This document shows positions 1-8,701 of a stretch of DNA of 64,000 nucleotides, piece by piece (positions within the stretch are counted from its first letter, which is position 1; every line of letters begins with the position of its first letter). A program made the position numbers and the translations under genes. The stretch is from NCBI RefSeq assembly GCF_002902365.1, contig NZ_PPQC01000014.1:1-64000 (forward strand), given 5' to 3'. The stretch comes from Staphylococcus cohnii subsp. cohnii. GTDB taxonomy: Bacteria > Bacillota > Bacilli > Staphylococcales > Staphylococcaceae. Below the pieces are notes generated by a model. That model saw only the letters and a list, made by a program, of their open reading frames with translations, was not told the origin of the DNA and ran no database searches.

Positions 1-90
1 TTGTTTTGATTCAACATTTAATGTTGAAATCGGAATTAACGTTGACATATTGTAATTCAGTTTTCAATGTTCATTTGTTTCAATCACAAG
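1..90 (-). other. 5' leader of an rRNA operon (16S gene lies off the left edge)
   Basis: Read on the minus strand, this stretch contains GAACATTGAAAACTGAATT followed by TATGTCAACGTTAATTCC. I recognise this as the conserved leader that precedes 16S rRNA in staphylococci. Two good promoters lie just upstream. No mature rRNA sequence is inside the window. The assignment rests on recalled leader sequence and on the usual position of an rrn operon downstream of recR in staphylococci. Confidence 0.75.
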
Positions 91-95
91 AATTA

Positions 96-124
96 ATTCT
101 ACAGGTTTTAACTTTGAAAGTCAA
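96..124 (-). promoter_or_regulatory. rrn promoter P2 (proximal)
   Basis: On the minus strand there is a -35 TTGACT (119-124), a 17-base spacer and a -10 TAGAAT (96-101), directly upstream of the rRNA leader. Transcription would run off the left edge of the window. Confidence 0.65.
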
Positions 125-202
125 GAACTTTTTAAAATTAATTTGAAGTCGTGTTTTGAAATATTGTTATGTGTGTCGTTTTGTTTCGTCCGACAAGTAA
201 AT

Positions 203-231
203 ACTATACACGCTTAAAACGCTTTGAACAA
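203..231 (-). promoter_or_regulatory. rrn promoter P1 (distal)
   Basis: On the minus strand there is a -35 TTGTTC (226-231), a 17-base spacer and a -10 TATAGT (203-208). It lies about 107 bases upstream of the second promoter, the usual tandem arrangement of rRNA operons. The 200 bases between here and the recR terminator hold no convincing gene. Confidence 0.6.
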
Positions 232-416
232 CAGTAAAATTTACACTTTTCTTCATGACCAAATGTGATCTTCGTTCATTTTACATACCTTTTTATTTTC
301 ATGGATTCATATCGTTCGTTTTTATCTTTATATTGTGATTTTTGATATTGATAAATAGTTTAAATAACTCTATAAAACAAACTTTACTGTTTATTAAATT
401 TCTTTTCAAAAAATTA

Positions 417-441
417 AAGCTACCTTAAAAAAGGTAGCTTG
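417..441 (-). terminator. Rho-independent terminator after recR
   Basis: AAGCTACC and GGTAGCTT form a stem around a short A/T loop. On the minus strand it is followed by a T-rich tract, 30 bases past the recR stop. Confidence 0.75.
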
Positions 442-471
442 GTTTCATTTTAATTTACAATTAAGCATTTA

Positions 472-1068
472 TTACATCTCTGTTCTGCCCATAATTGCTT
501 TTGATAATGTCACTTCATCCGCGTATTCTAAATCTCCACCAACAGAAAGCCCTTGTGCTAATCGAGTTACTGTTAAACCTATTGGTTTGACTAGTCTCGA
601 TATATACATCGCCGTTGACTCACCTTCCAAATTAGGATTCATTGCTAAAATGAGCTCTTTTACTTCGTCATTTTTTAAGCGATTGATTAAACTTGGAATA
701 TTAATATCTTCTGGTCCTATACCATCCATCGGAGATATAGAACCATGTAATACATGGTACAAGCCTTTATATTCACGCATTTTTTCCATAGCGATAACAT
801 CTTTATCGTCCTCAACCACACAAATAATTGAACGATCTCTCTGTTTATCTTGGCAAATATAGCATGGATCTTGCTCAGTAATATGTCCACACTCACTACA
901 ATAAGTAAGTTCTCGTTTTACATCTACTAAAGCTTTAGCAAATTGAACGACATCGTCTTCTTTCATATCTAATACATGAAACGCCAGACGTTGAGCTGTC
1001 TTTGGCCCAATGCCTGGCAGTTTCATGAAACTGTCGATAAGTTTGGATATTGGTTCTGGATAGTACAT
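472..1068 (-). CDS. recR: Recombination mediator RecR
   Basis: This 198-residue protein has the full RecR architecture. A helix-hairpin-helix lies at about residues 17-30 ([14 protein letters not shown]), a C4 zinc finger uses Cys57, Cys60, Cys69 and Cys72, and a Toprim domain begins near residue 80 (VVEDDKDV). With RecF and RecO it helps load RecA onto gapped single-stranded DNA. The length is normal for the family. It lies four bases after the ybaB stop, so ybaB and recR are probably co-transcribed with dnaX, as in most Bacillota. Nothing odd was seen. Confidence 0.97.
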   Translation of the reverse strand: MYYPEPISKLIDSFMKLPGIGPKTAQRLAFHVLDMKEDDVVQFAKALVDVKRELTYCSECGHITEQDPCYICQDKQRDRSIICVVEDDKDVIAMEKMREYKGLYHVLHGSISPMDGIGPEDINIPSLINRLKNDEVKELILAMNPNLEGESTAMYISRLVKPIGLTVTRLAQGLSVGGDLEYADEVTLSKAIMGRTEM

Positions 1069-1072
1069 ACAA

Positions 1073-1390
1073 TCACATTCCAGGAATATTTAAGCCTTGT
1101 GTATGCTTACCTAAGCGTTCTTGAGTAAGTTCATCAGCTTTATTCATCGCTTCGTTAGTAGCAGCAATTACTAAGTCTTGTAACATTTCAATGTCATCTG
1201 GATCAACTGCTTCTTCTTTGATTTCTACATCGAGAACTTCTTTATGACCTGATACTGTGACAGTTACCATGCCACCGCCAGCTGTACCTTGTACTTTTTC
1301 TTCTTTTAATTTTTCTTGTTCTTCGTTCATTTTCTTTTGCATTTTCTGCATTTGTTTCATCATTTGTTGCATATTTCCGCCACCGCGCAT
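1073..1390 (-). CDS. ybaB: Nucleoid-associated protein YbaB/EbfC family
   Basis: This 105-residue protein is rich in Met, Gln and Lys near its N-terminus ([15 protein letters not shown]), has the central [16 protein letters not shown] segment and ends in a short Gly-rich tail, all typical of the YbaB/EbfC DNA-binding family. I take the ATG at 1390 as the start because AAGGAGG lies just before it. An upstream in-frame extension has no ribosome site and is not family sequence. Its place between dnaX and recR is the conserved bacterial order. The family binds DNA as a dimer; its exact cellular role is still loosely defined. Confidence 0.95.
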   Translation of the reverse strand: MRGGGNMQQMMKQMQKMQKKMNEEQEKLKEEKVQGTAGGGMVTVTVSGHKEVLDVEIKEEAVDPDDIEMLQDLVIAATNEAMNKADELTQERLGKHTQGLNIPGM

Positions 1391-1479
1391 ATATTTATCC
1401 TCCTTAAAAACTTCAATCTCATCTGATTGTAATTCATCTTTTGTCTCATTATACATGCCTTTTAATTCATTGTCATGTA

Positions 1480-3192
1480 TCACTCTTCATCAATTACATT
1501 TACTGTATTTTCTCCAAATAAGTCTTTGGCCTTTTGAACGACGTCGACTTCTTCAGGAGACGCTGTTGTCGTTGTTCTATTTTCTTCTGCACTCGTACTT
1601 TGTTTACGGTTTTGAAGATATTCTGTTCTTACCCTCATCCACTGATCTGCTGGCACACCTACTACTTTAACTGCTTTATCTATAATATTACATACTACGT
1701 TCTCAATATTCTCTCTTTTTTCATCATCTTTATTTACAATCTCACAGTGTATTTCTTCTTCGAATTTAATCAGTACATGCGTTTCACTAGCTGCCACTGG
1801 TTCTGAATTTTGAAGTAAGCTTACTAATGATTTCATATCATTACTTTTAGCATGATCTATAACCTCTTGCCAGTGGTCTTTAAGCTGTTTAATATCTTCT
1901 TTGTTAGCTTTATCTAATACTTTGGCGATTTGTTGCATTGAAAAGGCATTTTTCGATTGCGTGCCTTTACTAGCCGTTTTTTTAGCTTGCGGTTTAGCAT
2001 TGTTAGCTACGACACCTTGTGATTTTAACGTTTTCAATTCATTTTCTAACTGTTCCATTCGCTGTAACAACACTTCATTATTAGGTTCACTGGCTACGCT
2101 CGTTGTAGCAACAGTTTGCACATTTTCTGATTCGCCTTTAATCATTTCTGCTATTTTAACTAATAATACTTCAAAATGCACACTCTGATTGACACTAAAT
2201 CTGATTGAAACAAGCGTATCATTAATCACATCAATCATTTTATACAAAGTTTCCAAGTCAAAATGCATCAATGCATCGTATTCAGTTTCTATATTAGATG
2301 TCTTATTCATAATGGTATCTCTCACAAAATAAATCATATCATTAATCAGACGATTCACTTCTTTACCTTGTGCAATAAATTGATGGTAAGTTGAAAATGC
2401 AGTTTTTACATCTCCTTCAACTACCTCTTTTAGTAAATCATTCAATGCTTGAGCATCTACGCTACCGGTTACATTCAACGCATCTTGCAATGTAAGATGA
2501 TCATCACCAAAAGCAATTGCTTGATCCATAATACTTAACGCGTCACGCATACCACCTTCAGAAGCTTTGGCAATAAAATCTAAGGCAGCATTGTCATATT
2601 CTATATCTTGAGCGTCTGCTACAAATTGCAAACGTTCTACAATTTCATCATGACTAATTGCTTTGAAATCAAATCTTTGCGCTCTTGAAATAATTGTAGG
2701 AGGTATTTTATGTGGTTCAGTAGTCGCCAATATAAAAATTGCATGTGCTGGTGGTTCTTCTAGAGTTTTCAATAATGCATTAAAAGCACCTGTTGTTAAC
2801 ATATGAACTTCATCTATAATGTATACTTTGAATTTTGATTCACTTGGTGCGTATTTAACTTTATCTCTGATATTTCTAATTTCATCCACACCATTATTAC
2901 TAGCAGCATCTATTTCAATCACATCTGAATTCGTTCCTCGCGTAATCCCTGTACAAATAGCACATTCATTACAGGGTTCTCCATCGGAGCGTTCGAGACA
3001 ATTAATAGCTTTCGCGAATACTTTTGCGATACTTGTTTTGCCTGTTCCTCTCGGCCCGCTAAAAATATACGCATGTGATTGCTTGCCTTTTGAAATTGCA
3101 TTGCGCAATGTTTTAGTTACATGTTCCTGACCTACGACATCTTCAAAACTCTGTGGCCGGAACATTCTATATAAAGCTTGATAATTCACCTT
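1480..3192 (-). CDS. dnaX: DNA polymerase III subunit gamma/tau
   Basis: This 570-residue clamp-loader ATPase has a Walker A (GPRGTGKT, 45-52), zinc-binding Cys64, Cys73, Cys76 and Cys79, a DEVH Walker B at about 126-129 and the SRAQRF arginine-finger region. It loads the beta clamp at the replication fork, and the C-terminal third is the variable tau-specific part. The GTG at 3192 is chosen because GGAGG lies nine bases upstream and the protein then begins [12 protein letters not shown], as in relatives. Its end lies about 90 bases before the ybaB start. I see no obvious slippery frameshift site for a short gamma form. Confidence 0.96.
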   Translation of the reverse strand, partial: KVNYQALYRMFRPQSFEDVVGQEHVTKTLRNAISKGKQSHAYIFSGPRGTGKTSIAKVFAKAINCLERSDGEPCNECAICTGITRGTNSDVIEIDAASNNGVDEIRNIRDKVKYAPSESKFKVYIIDEVHMLTTGAFNALLKTLEEPPAHAIFILATTEPHKIPPTIISRAQRFDFKAISHDEIVERLQFVADAQDIEYDNAALDFIAKASEGGMRDALSIMDQAIAFGDDHLTLQDALNVTGSVDAQALNDLLKEVVEGDVKTAFSTYHQFIAQGKEVNRLINDMIYFVRDTIMNKTSNIETEYDALMHFDLETLYKMIDVINDTLVSIRFSVNQSVHFEVLLVKIAEMIKGESENVQTVATTSVASEPNNEVLLQRMEQLENELKTLKSQGVVANNAKPQAKKTASKGTQSKNAFSMQQIAKVLDKANKEDIKQLKDHWQEVIDHAKSNDMKSLVSLLQNSEPVAASETHVLIKFEEEIHCEIVNKDDEKRENIENVVCNIIDKAVKVVGVPADQWMRVRTEYLQNRKQSTSAEENRTTTTASPEEVDVVQKAKDLFGENTVNVIDEE

Positions 3193-3248
3193 CACACCTC
3201 CAATAACATTCAACAACTATTATATCACTGTGTTTTATATTTTGAATA

Positions 3249-3779
3249 TTAATTAAACGCCTCTGGATAAACTACATCACCGTTTGGTTGCTGTGCAAGT
3301 TGCTCCCACAAGAATTTAACCAAAAAATATTTCGATGGTACATCAAACGGACTATAAATTTGATAGTGGCTTGCCTCTTCATAACCTAACATACCATAAT
3401 ATTCAGGATCTCCAAGTACAATAATAGTCGTATAATCTTGCGCCTTTGCGCGTTCTTCCACAGCTTGAACAAGCGCTTTGCCTATACCTTTACTTCTATA
3501 TTCAGGCAATACAGATAAAGGTGCTAACGCTAACGCGGTATAACGTGTTTCATCGTTAACAATCTCTATTTCTGAAAGCATGGCATGCCCAATGACATCA
3601 CCTTCATCTGTCTTCGCAACAACTTCCAACTCGTAATTATATTCTGTAGATGCTCTAATTTTCAAAACTAAATCTTGTTCATCATGGTTGGACTCTGCGA
3701 CGTTTTCAAAAGCAGTTTTTATTTCGTCTAAACTTGCGTCATAGTCATTTTCAGTTAATGTACTTAAATAAATTTGCAT
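3249..3779 (-). CDS. GNAT-family N-acetyltransferase
   Basis: This 176-residue protein carries the acetyl-CoA binding motif A (LPEYRSKGIGKALV) and a following beta strand and helix typical of the GNAT fold. The start at 3779 is set by GGAGG eight bases upstream; an in-frame upstream extension is unlikely. The substrate cannot be deduced. It lies between the SRP RNA terminator and dnaX on the same strand, so it is either the first gene of the dnaX transcript or a separate unit. The acidic stretch after residue 30 and the late EYYGMLGYEEA motif resemble small-molecule acetyltransferases of the YhbS type. Confidence 0.85.
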   Translation of the reverse strand: MQIYLSTLTENDYDASLDEIKTAFENVAESNHDEQDLVLKIRASTEYNYELEVVAKTDEGDVIGHAMLSEIEIVNDETRYTALALAPLSVLPEYRSKGIGKALVQAVEERAKAQDYTTIIVLGDPEYYGMLGYEEASHYQIYSPFDVPSKYFLVKFLWEQLAQQPNGDVVYPEAFN

Positions 3780-3885
3780 ATGTCGTTCCTCCATATTCAC
3801 TAAATTCAATTTTGGGCAGTTACAATCAGAATGATATCGTTACAGTTCAATCAATTAAACGAATGTATCGTTATTATTTTAATAT

Positions 3886-3922
3886 AAAAAAAGAGTGACT
3901 GCTATCAAAAGATAAGTCACTC
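3886..3922 (-). terminator. Terminator downstream of the SRP RNA
   Basis: On the minus strand GAGTGACT pairs with AGTCACTC and is followed by seven or more T residues. It ends transcripts coming from the SRP RNA and lies just upstream of the GNAT gene. Confidence 0.85.
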
Positions 3923-3961
3923 GTAATATATGATTAATTGTATTTATTTAAAAATTAAAAC

Positions 3962-4233
3962 CGCGCACCTTCGCTTCGAATACGTATCATAAACGTAACC
4001 AAAGTCGACAGCTAAATCTCGGCAACCCTACGGCACATACGATGATCCACTTAATGCTGCTTCCGTCAGGACCTGACATGGTTCATGGGTTCATATTGCA
4101 TAGGACCGAAATCTTCAAACACTACGTGCTTTGGGCAGACTTCACAAAAACGTAGCCTTAGCGAAGGAATTAAGTCTCGCATAAAGCGGATTTCGAGTAC
4201 AGGGAACCGCTACCTCCCCACCTAGCACGGCAA
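3962..4233 (-). ncRNA. ffs: Signal recognition particle RNA (large Bacillota type)
   Basis: The minus strand begins TTGCCGTGCTAGGTGGGGAG and contains the conserved apical segment TCAGGTCCTGACGGAAGCAG with ATGAACCATG before it. The length of about 270 bases and the order of elements match the scRNA of Bacillus and Staphylococcus, which includes an Alu domain. It forms the scaffold of the SRP with Ffh and targets membrane proteins. The 5' end is placed at 4233 from the upstream promoter. The 3' end is approximate. Confidence 0.95.
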
Positions 4234-4238
4234 GATAT

Positions 4239-4268
4239 ATCATACTATAAGGTAATGACTGATTGCAA
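4239..4268 (-). promoter_or_regulatory. Promoter of the SRP RNA
   Basis: On the minus strand there is a TTGCAA -35 (4263-4268), an 18-base spacer and a TATGAT -10 (4239-4244), six bases upstream of the SRP RNA 5' end. It overlaps no gene. Confidence 0.75.
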
Positions 4269-4301
4269 GTCATACAATTCATTATTTTATAACTTATTTC
4301 A

Positions 4302-5027
4302 TTATATTTTGTGACGTCTCGAAAAATCATTAAACTTAAATTCCGTGGCTAAATGTTTGGAAATGTTATATTGAAACTTTGTCGTATCCTTTAAATGGAC
4401 GATACCTCGGACCGTTGCAGTGTATGGTGGCGTTACATCTCCAAATATTTCACATTCTAAATTACCAAATGATTCAAAGGTGATAGATTTATTAGAGTAG
4501 CTAATTTCTAACTCTAGCGTTTGTTCTATATAATGATACAACGAATCTTTAGCAATGTTCATTGTTATATCAGGAACAATTTTTTCTACTAAATAATCTT
4601 CATCAATAATTTTTACGCGATGATCAATTTTTCGCGTTCGAATAATGTGCCACAGCGTTTCACTCTGCCGCAAATCCAAAGCTTTTTTTACTTCAGGCAC
4701 TTCGCTGGCAGGTATGCGTTCTAATAATCTGACTTCAGTCTCATGACTCAGTCCTAATCCTTGTTGAACTTCCCTGAAACTTGTTAAATTCGCAAATGGG
4801 AATTCTGTAATGCCTTGATAGATTACCACTGATCCTTTGCCTTTTATTTTCTGAATCATACCGTCTCTAACAAGTAGATTAAGCGCTTTGCGCACGGTTT
4901 CACGAGAGGCATTGTAATCGTATACCAATTCGTTTTCTGATGGCAACTGAGCACCATATGGTAGCTTTGATTCGATGATGTCTGTGCGTAAATTTTCATA
5001 AATCGCAATAAATTTTTTCTGTTTCAT
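4302..5027 (-). CDS. treR: Trehalose operon repressor TreR (GntR/UTRA)
   Basis: This 241-residue regulator has an N-terminal GntR winged helix (LPSENELVYDYNASRETVRKA at about 28-48) and a C-terminal UTRA ligand domain (about 90-235). In Bacillus the homologue senses trehalose-6-phosphate and represses the tre genes. Here it is the last gene of treP-treC-treR, 30 bases after treC. A matching palindrome lies inside the treP promoter. The length is normal for the family. The next gene on this strand is the SRP RNA, which has its own promoter. Confidence 0.93.
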   Translation of the reverse strand: MKQKKFIAIYENLRTDIIESKLPYGAQLPSENELVYDYNASRETVRKALNLLVRDGMIQKIKGKGSVVIYQGITEFPFANLTSFREVQQGLGLSHETEVRLLERIPASEVPEVKKALDLRQSETLWHIIRTRKIDHRVKIIDEDYLVEKIVPDITMNIAKDSLYHYIEQTLELEISYSNKSITFESFGNLECEIFGDVTPPYTATVRGIVHLKDTTKFQYNISKHLATEFKFNDFSRRHKI

Positions 5028-5057
5028 GTGATTTCACTCACTGCCTTTTAATTTAAA

Positions 5058-6692
5058 TTATTGTCTAACTACGATGGCACCAAATCCGTCTATTAGACCA
5101 TTCACTATCGAGCCATTTTGTAACATTACTTGCCCTTCAACTTTTAAGCCTTGTGGTATTTCAACTTTTTCTTTTGAAAAGTTAGCAATCACTAACCATG
5201 TTTCATCTTTATAATGACGCTTATAAACAAATAATTCATCGTGGTCCATGTAAAGTGGCTCAATATTTCCATAAGTTATAATATCATGTTCGTGACGTAG
5301 CTTTATCAATTTTCTATATGTTTGCAAAATGGATTGATCGTCTTCTATGGCTGCTTCAACATTAATTTCCCTATAGTTGTCAGGAATATCAATCCAAGGT
5401 GTACCTGAAGTAAAACCTGCATTTTCACCGCTCGTCCACTGTACAGGTGTACGAGAATTGTCACGAGATTTTTGTCCTAATATTGTTAGAATCTCTGTTT
5501 CTGGATAACCTTCAGCTTTTAATTTTTTATATGCATTTAGAGATTCTATATCTCTATACTGGTCGATATCATTGAAATGAGGGTCTGTCATACCAATTTC
5601 TTCACCTTGGTAAATATATGGTGTACCTTGAAGCATGTGCAAGGCGATGGCTAGCATTTTAGCACTACTTTGACGTAAATCCTCCGTCGAATCATCACCG
5701 AATCGTGTTACTACACGTGGTTGATCATGATTGCACCAAAAAATAGCATTCCATCCGCCACCGTTATAAATACCTATTTGCCATTCCATTAATATTTCTT
5801 TTAATTTATGAAAGTCTAACTTTGCGTTTGTCCACTTTTCTCCATTAATATAATCTACTTTTAGATGATGGAAGTTAAATACACTACTTAGTTCTTGACG
5901 TTCAGGATCCGTATATTGAATACAATTTTCAATCGTTGTCGAAGACATTTCGCCCACTGTCATCATATCTTTATCTCCAAATGTCTGTTGATTCATTTCG
6001 TGTAAGTATTCATGCACACGCGGTCCATCAGTGTAAAATTCTTTTCCTATCTTTTCTGAATTTTTAAATTCACCTTTTGATATTAAATTAATGACATCGA
6101 ATCTAAAACCGTCTACACCAAAATCAATCCAATAATTAATCACTTTATAGAGTTCACGACGCACTTCAGGGTTATCCCAATTCAAATCTGCTTGTGTTAC
6201 GTCAAATAAGTGAAGATAATATTCATCTGTTTTGTCATCGTATTTCCAAGCATTACCACCAAACTTTGATTCCCAATTTGTCGGTGGTTGATTATCTGCC
6301 GACCTCCTAAAGAAATAGTAGTCTCTATATGGGGTGCTTTTTTCTGAATATGCTTGTTTAAACCATTCATGTTCTGTAGACGTATGATTAATGACGATAT
6401 CCATCATTATTTTTAAATTACGTTGATGCGCTTCAGCAATCAATGTTTTTAAATCTTCAATCGTGCCAAATTGTTCATTCACTTTATAATAATCGCTAAT
6501 ATCATAACCATTATCATTCATTGGTGATTCATAAATAGGTGTCAACCAAATATAATCCACACCTAGATATTGTATATAGTCTAACTTTTCAATTATGCCA
6601 TTTAAATCACCTTCACCATTGCCCGTCGTATCATTGAATGACTTAGGATAAATTTGATAAACTACCGATTTTCTCCAATCATTACCTACCAT
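5058..6692 (-). CDS. treC: Alpha,alpha-phosphotrehalase (trehalose-6-phosphate hydrolase)
   Basis: This 544-residue GH13 enzyme cleaves trehalose-6-phosphate to glucose and glucose-6-phosphate in the cytoplasm. The four GH13 regions are visible: MDIVINHTS (about 97-105), GFRFDV with the nucleophile Asp199, TVGEMS with the acid Glu248, and CNHDQPR with Asp323. The start is supported by AAGGTGG seven bases upstream. It lies between treP and treR in the classical tre order, which separates it from oligo-1,6-glucosidase, its closest relative. A hairpin in the treP-treC gap may lower its expression relative to treP. Confidence 0.94.
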   Translation of the reverse strand: MVGNDWRKSVVYQIYPKSFNDTTGNGEGDLNGIIEKLDYIQYLGVDYIWLTPIYESPMNDNGYDISDYYKVNEQFGTIEDLKTLIAEAHQRNLKIMMDIVINHTSTEHEWFKQAYSEKSTPYRDYYFFRRSADNQPPTNWESKFGGNAWKYDDKTDEYYLHLFDVTQADLNWDNPEVRRELYKVINYWIDFGVDGFRFDVINLISKGEFKNSEKIGKEFYTDGPRVHEYLHEMNQQTFGDKDMMTVGEMSSTTIENCIQYTDPERQELSSVFNFHHLKVDYINGEKWTNAKLDFHKLKEILMEWQIGIYNGGGWNAIFWCNHDQPRVVTRFGDDSTEDLRQSSAKMLAIALHMLQGTPYIYQGEEIGMTDPHFNDIDQYRDIESLNAYKKLKAEGYPETEILTILGQKSRDNSRTPVQWTSGENAGFTSGTPWIDIPDNYREINVEAAIEDDQSILQTYRKLIKLRHEHDIITYGNIEPLYMDHDELFVYKRHYKDETWLVIANFSKEKVEIPQGLKVEGQVMLQNGSIVNGLIDGFGAIVVRQ

Positions 6693-6727
6693 ATTATTAC
6701 CACCTTATCTTTGTATTTTAAATTAAG

Positions 6728-6755
6728 AAACTCGCTAATCAAACTTAGCGAGTTT
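6728..6755 (-). terminator. Intercistronic hairpin between treP and treC
   Basis: AAACTCGCTAA and TTAGCGAGTTT are perfect arms around a short loop. There is no long T tract after it on the minus strand, so it may be an RNA-processing or partial termination site rather than a full stop. Confidence 0.6.
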
Positions 6756-6780
6756 AGTTGTACTTATCTATTCGAATTAA

Positions 6781-8208
6781 CTATTCTTCTACTATTTCTT
6801 TTGCTTCTTCTTTACTGAATTTCGAGAAGATAACAGTTAATATCGCTGGTACTACCATTGCAAGAACGGTACCTATTCCGTAAATTAACCAAAAATCTTT
6901 TTTAATAGAAATAATGGCCGGCACACCACCAACGCCAACATTACCTAAGACACCAATTGCACCTATGATAGCGCCTATAACACCCGAAGTTAAAATTGCT
7001 GCAACAAAAGGATATTTCAACGGTAAGTTTACACCAAACAATGCTGGTTCAGTAACTCCTAAGAATCCTGAGACACCAGAAGTCATTGCCAAACCTTGTT
7101 CTTTTGCCATTTTGCGTCGTTTATAGACGAACCATGCACCAAATGCAGCTGAACCTTGACAGATATTTGAAATTGCTAAGATTGGCCACAAGTACGTTCC
7201 TTCAAGACTGCTTCCCATCAGTTGGAAATCAACCGCTAAGAACATATGGTGTAAGCCTGTAATAACTAGAGGTGCGTAAAAGAAACCATAAATTGCGCCA
7301 CCTAACCAACCGATATGTTCAAAGACAAATGTCACACCATTTGTAATTCCTGTTCCTAACCATAAGGCAACTGGACCTATAACGATAAACGCTAAGAAAC
7401 CAGTGATTAATAAGGCAACTGGACCAACGACTAACATTTTGATTGAATCATGTACATATTTACTTAAGAACTTTTCAATTTGCGCTAATACATAAGACGC
7501 TAATAAGATTGGTAATACTTGACCTTGATAGTTCAGTTGTTTAATTTCTAAACCAAAGATATGCCATGCTGGAATATTACCTTTACCAATATCATATTGT
7601 GAAGCGAGTTGTGGGTTCATTAAAATCAGACCTAATACCAGACCGAGTATTTGACTCCCACCAAACACACGCATACTACTCCAACCAATTAAAGCTGGCA
7701 AGAAAATAAAGGCAGTATTTGCAATAACATTAATAATATCTGCAAAGTCCCCTAATTGTGGATATTGTGTCACCAATGCTTGCTTCCCAAACAAGTCTTC
7801 CATTGTTAATACATTATAAATCCCCAATAGTAAACCAGCAGTTACGATTGCCGGTAAAATTGGTATAAAGATATCTCCCAATAACTTAACCAATCTTTGT
7901 ATAGGATTACCTTTTTTAGCTGCCGCTGCTTTCGCATCATCTTTAGAGGCACTTTCAACCCCGGTTTCTTCAATAAATTGTTTATAAACTTCATCAACAG
8001 TACCTGGTCCAATAACAATTTGATATTGATTATCAGCTTTGAATTGTCCCTTAACTAAATCATTGTTACTCAGTCGATCTTTATCGACCTTATCATCATC
8101 TTTCAAAACAAGTCGTAAACGCGTCACACAGTGTGTTGCTGTGTCCAAGTTTTCTCTGCCCCCAATAGCTTCGACTATATCTTGAACATCTTTCTTTTTA
8201 ACAGCCAT
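6781..8208 (-). CDS. treP: Trehalose PTS permease, EIIBC
   Basis: This 475-residue sugar permease has an N-terminal EIIB domain (about 1-80) with the phosphorylated Cys27 in the motif TATHCVTRLR, a linker (about 85-105), and a C-terminal EIIC domain with about ten membrane segments. It imports trehalose as trehalose-6-phosphate using phosphate from HPr. EIIA is absent and is presumably supplied by the glucose-type EIIA, as in Bacillus TreP. Being followed by treC and treR fixes the substrate better than the sequence alone. The promoter carries a TreR-like operator. Confidence 0.94.
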   Translation of the reverse strand: MAVKKKDVQDIVEAIGGRENLDTATHCVTRLRLVLKDDDKVDKDRLSNNDLVKGQFKADNQYQIVIGPGTVDEVYKQFIEETGVESASKDDAKAAAAKKGNPIQRLVKLLGDIFIPILPAIVTAGLLLGIYNVLTMEDLFGKQALVTQYPQLGDFADIINVIANTAFIFLPALIGWSSMRVFGGSQILGLVLGLILMNPQLASQYDIGKGNIPAWHIFGLEIKQLNYQGQVLPILLASYVLAQIEKFLSKYVHDSIKMLVVGPVALLITGFLAFIVIGPVALWLGTGITNGVTFVFEHIGWLGGAIYGFFYAPLVITGLHHMFLAVDFQLMGSSLEGTYLWPILAISNICQGSAAFGAWFVYKRRKMAKEQGLAMTSGVSGFLGVTEPALFGVNLPLKYPFVAAILTSGVIGAIIGAIGVLGNVGVGGVPAIISIKKDFWLIYGIGTVLAMVVPAILTVIFSKFSKEEAKEIVEE

Positions 8209-8243
8209 GATGATTCACTCCCTTAAACTTTAATATTATCCAG

Positions 8244-8272
8244 ATTATAACTTGTATAGACAAGTTTTGCAA
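8244..8272 (-). promoter_or_regulatory. treP promoter with embedded TreR-type operator
   Basis: On the minus strand there is TTGCAA (8267-8272), exactly 17 bases, then TATAAT (8244-8249). The spacer is filled by the palindrome ACTTGTCTATACAAGT, so a bound repressor would block RNA polymerase directly. The operator assignment is inferred from position and from TreR lying in the same operon. Confidence 0.8.
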
Positions 8273-8281
8273 AGGCTTTCA
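8268..8281 (-). promoter_or_regulatory. Possible CcpA (cre) site upstream of treP
   Basis: The minus strand reads TGAAAGCCTTTGCA, with two mismatches to the consensus TGWAARCGNTWWCW. It overlaps and extends upstream from the treP -35. The match is weak, but the position suits catabolite control of a sugar operon. Confidence 0.35.
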
Positions 8282-8292
8282 CTCAGTTTCTT

Positions 8293-8346
8293 AAAAAAGG
8301 TCATCACGTAGACATTAATTTTCAATCTCTACGTGATGACCTTTTT
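8293..8346. terminator. Bidirectional terminator between tRNA-Ser and treP
   Basis: AAAAAGGTCATCACGTAGA pairs with TCTACGTGATGACCTTTTT, giving a 19-bp stem with A/T tails on both sides. It would end the tRNA-Ser transcript before the treP promoter. Confidence 0.9.
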
Positions 8347-8548
8347 CAATAAAAGTATATATTATTTTGTGTTTGGCGTAATCACAGCAATAAATTTAAT
8401 GATATGTGCCACAAACAATAATAAAAACTATGTTAAACACGTGTCTATTTTTCTATCATTGGCCTTAAACAACAAAAAAGACAAACACTTTATATTAAAT
8501 AAACGTTTGCCTACTATATTATTTATTAGTCTTGGTATTTAACGATAA

Positions 8549-8641
8549 TGGCGGAGGAAGAGGGATTCGAACCCCCGCGGGCCGTTAAGCCCCTGTCGGT
8601 TTTCAAGACCGATCCCTTCAGCCGGACTTGGGTATTCCTCC
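8549..8641 (-). tRNA. tRNA-Ser (anticodon UGA)
   Basis: On the minus strand the 93-base gene begins GGAGGAATACCCAAGTCC, has the anticodon loop CTTGAAA, a long variable arm as expected for serine, the T loop GGTTCGAATC and an encoded CCA end. The acceptor ends pair GGAGGAA with TTCCTCC. Confidence 0.97.
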
Positions 8642-8658
8642 AAATGAACACAATAATT

Positions 8659-8687
8659 ATAATATTATAGCCCATTAAAAAAGTCAA
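8659..8687 (-). promoter_or_regulatory. Promoter of tRNA-Ser
   Basis: On the minus strand there is TTGACT (8682-8687), 17 bases, then TATTAT (8659-8664). It sits just after the gltD stop, so the tRNA need not depend on glt transcription. Confidence 0.65.
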
Positions 8688-8701
8688 TTATAATTAGAAT
8701 G

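Noticed and set aside
1480-3192. Programmed frameshift for a short DnaX gamma form
   Set aside because: No A-rich slippery heptamer with a following stem at the expected place could be identified by eye.
4142-4330. 62-codon frame over the SRP RNA
   Set aside because: The region is the conserved SRP RNA gene; the frame is accidental.
8333-8542. 69-codon frame on the plus strand between treP and tRNA-Ser
   Set aside because: It begins inside a terminator stem and has no start signal; composition is like the AT-rich gap.
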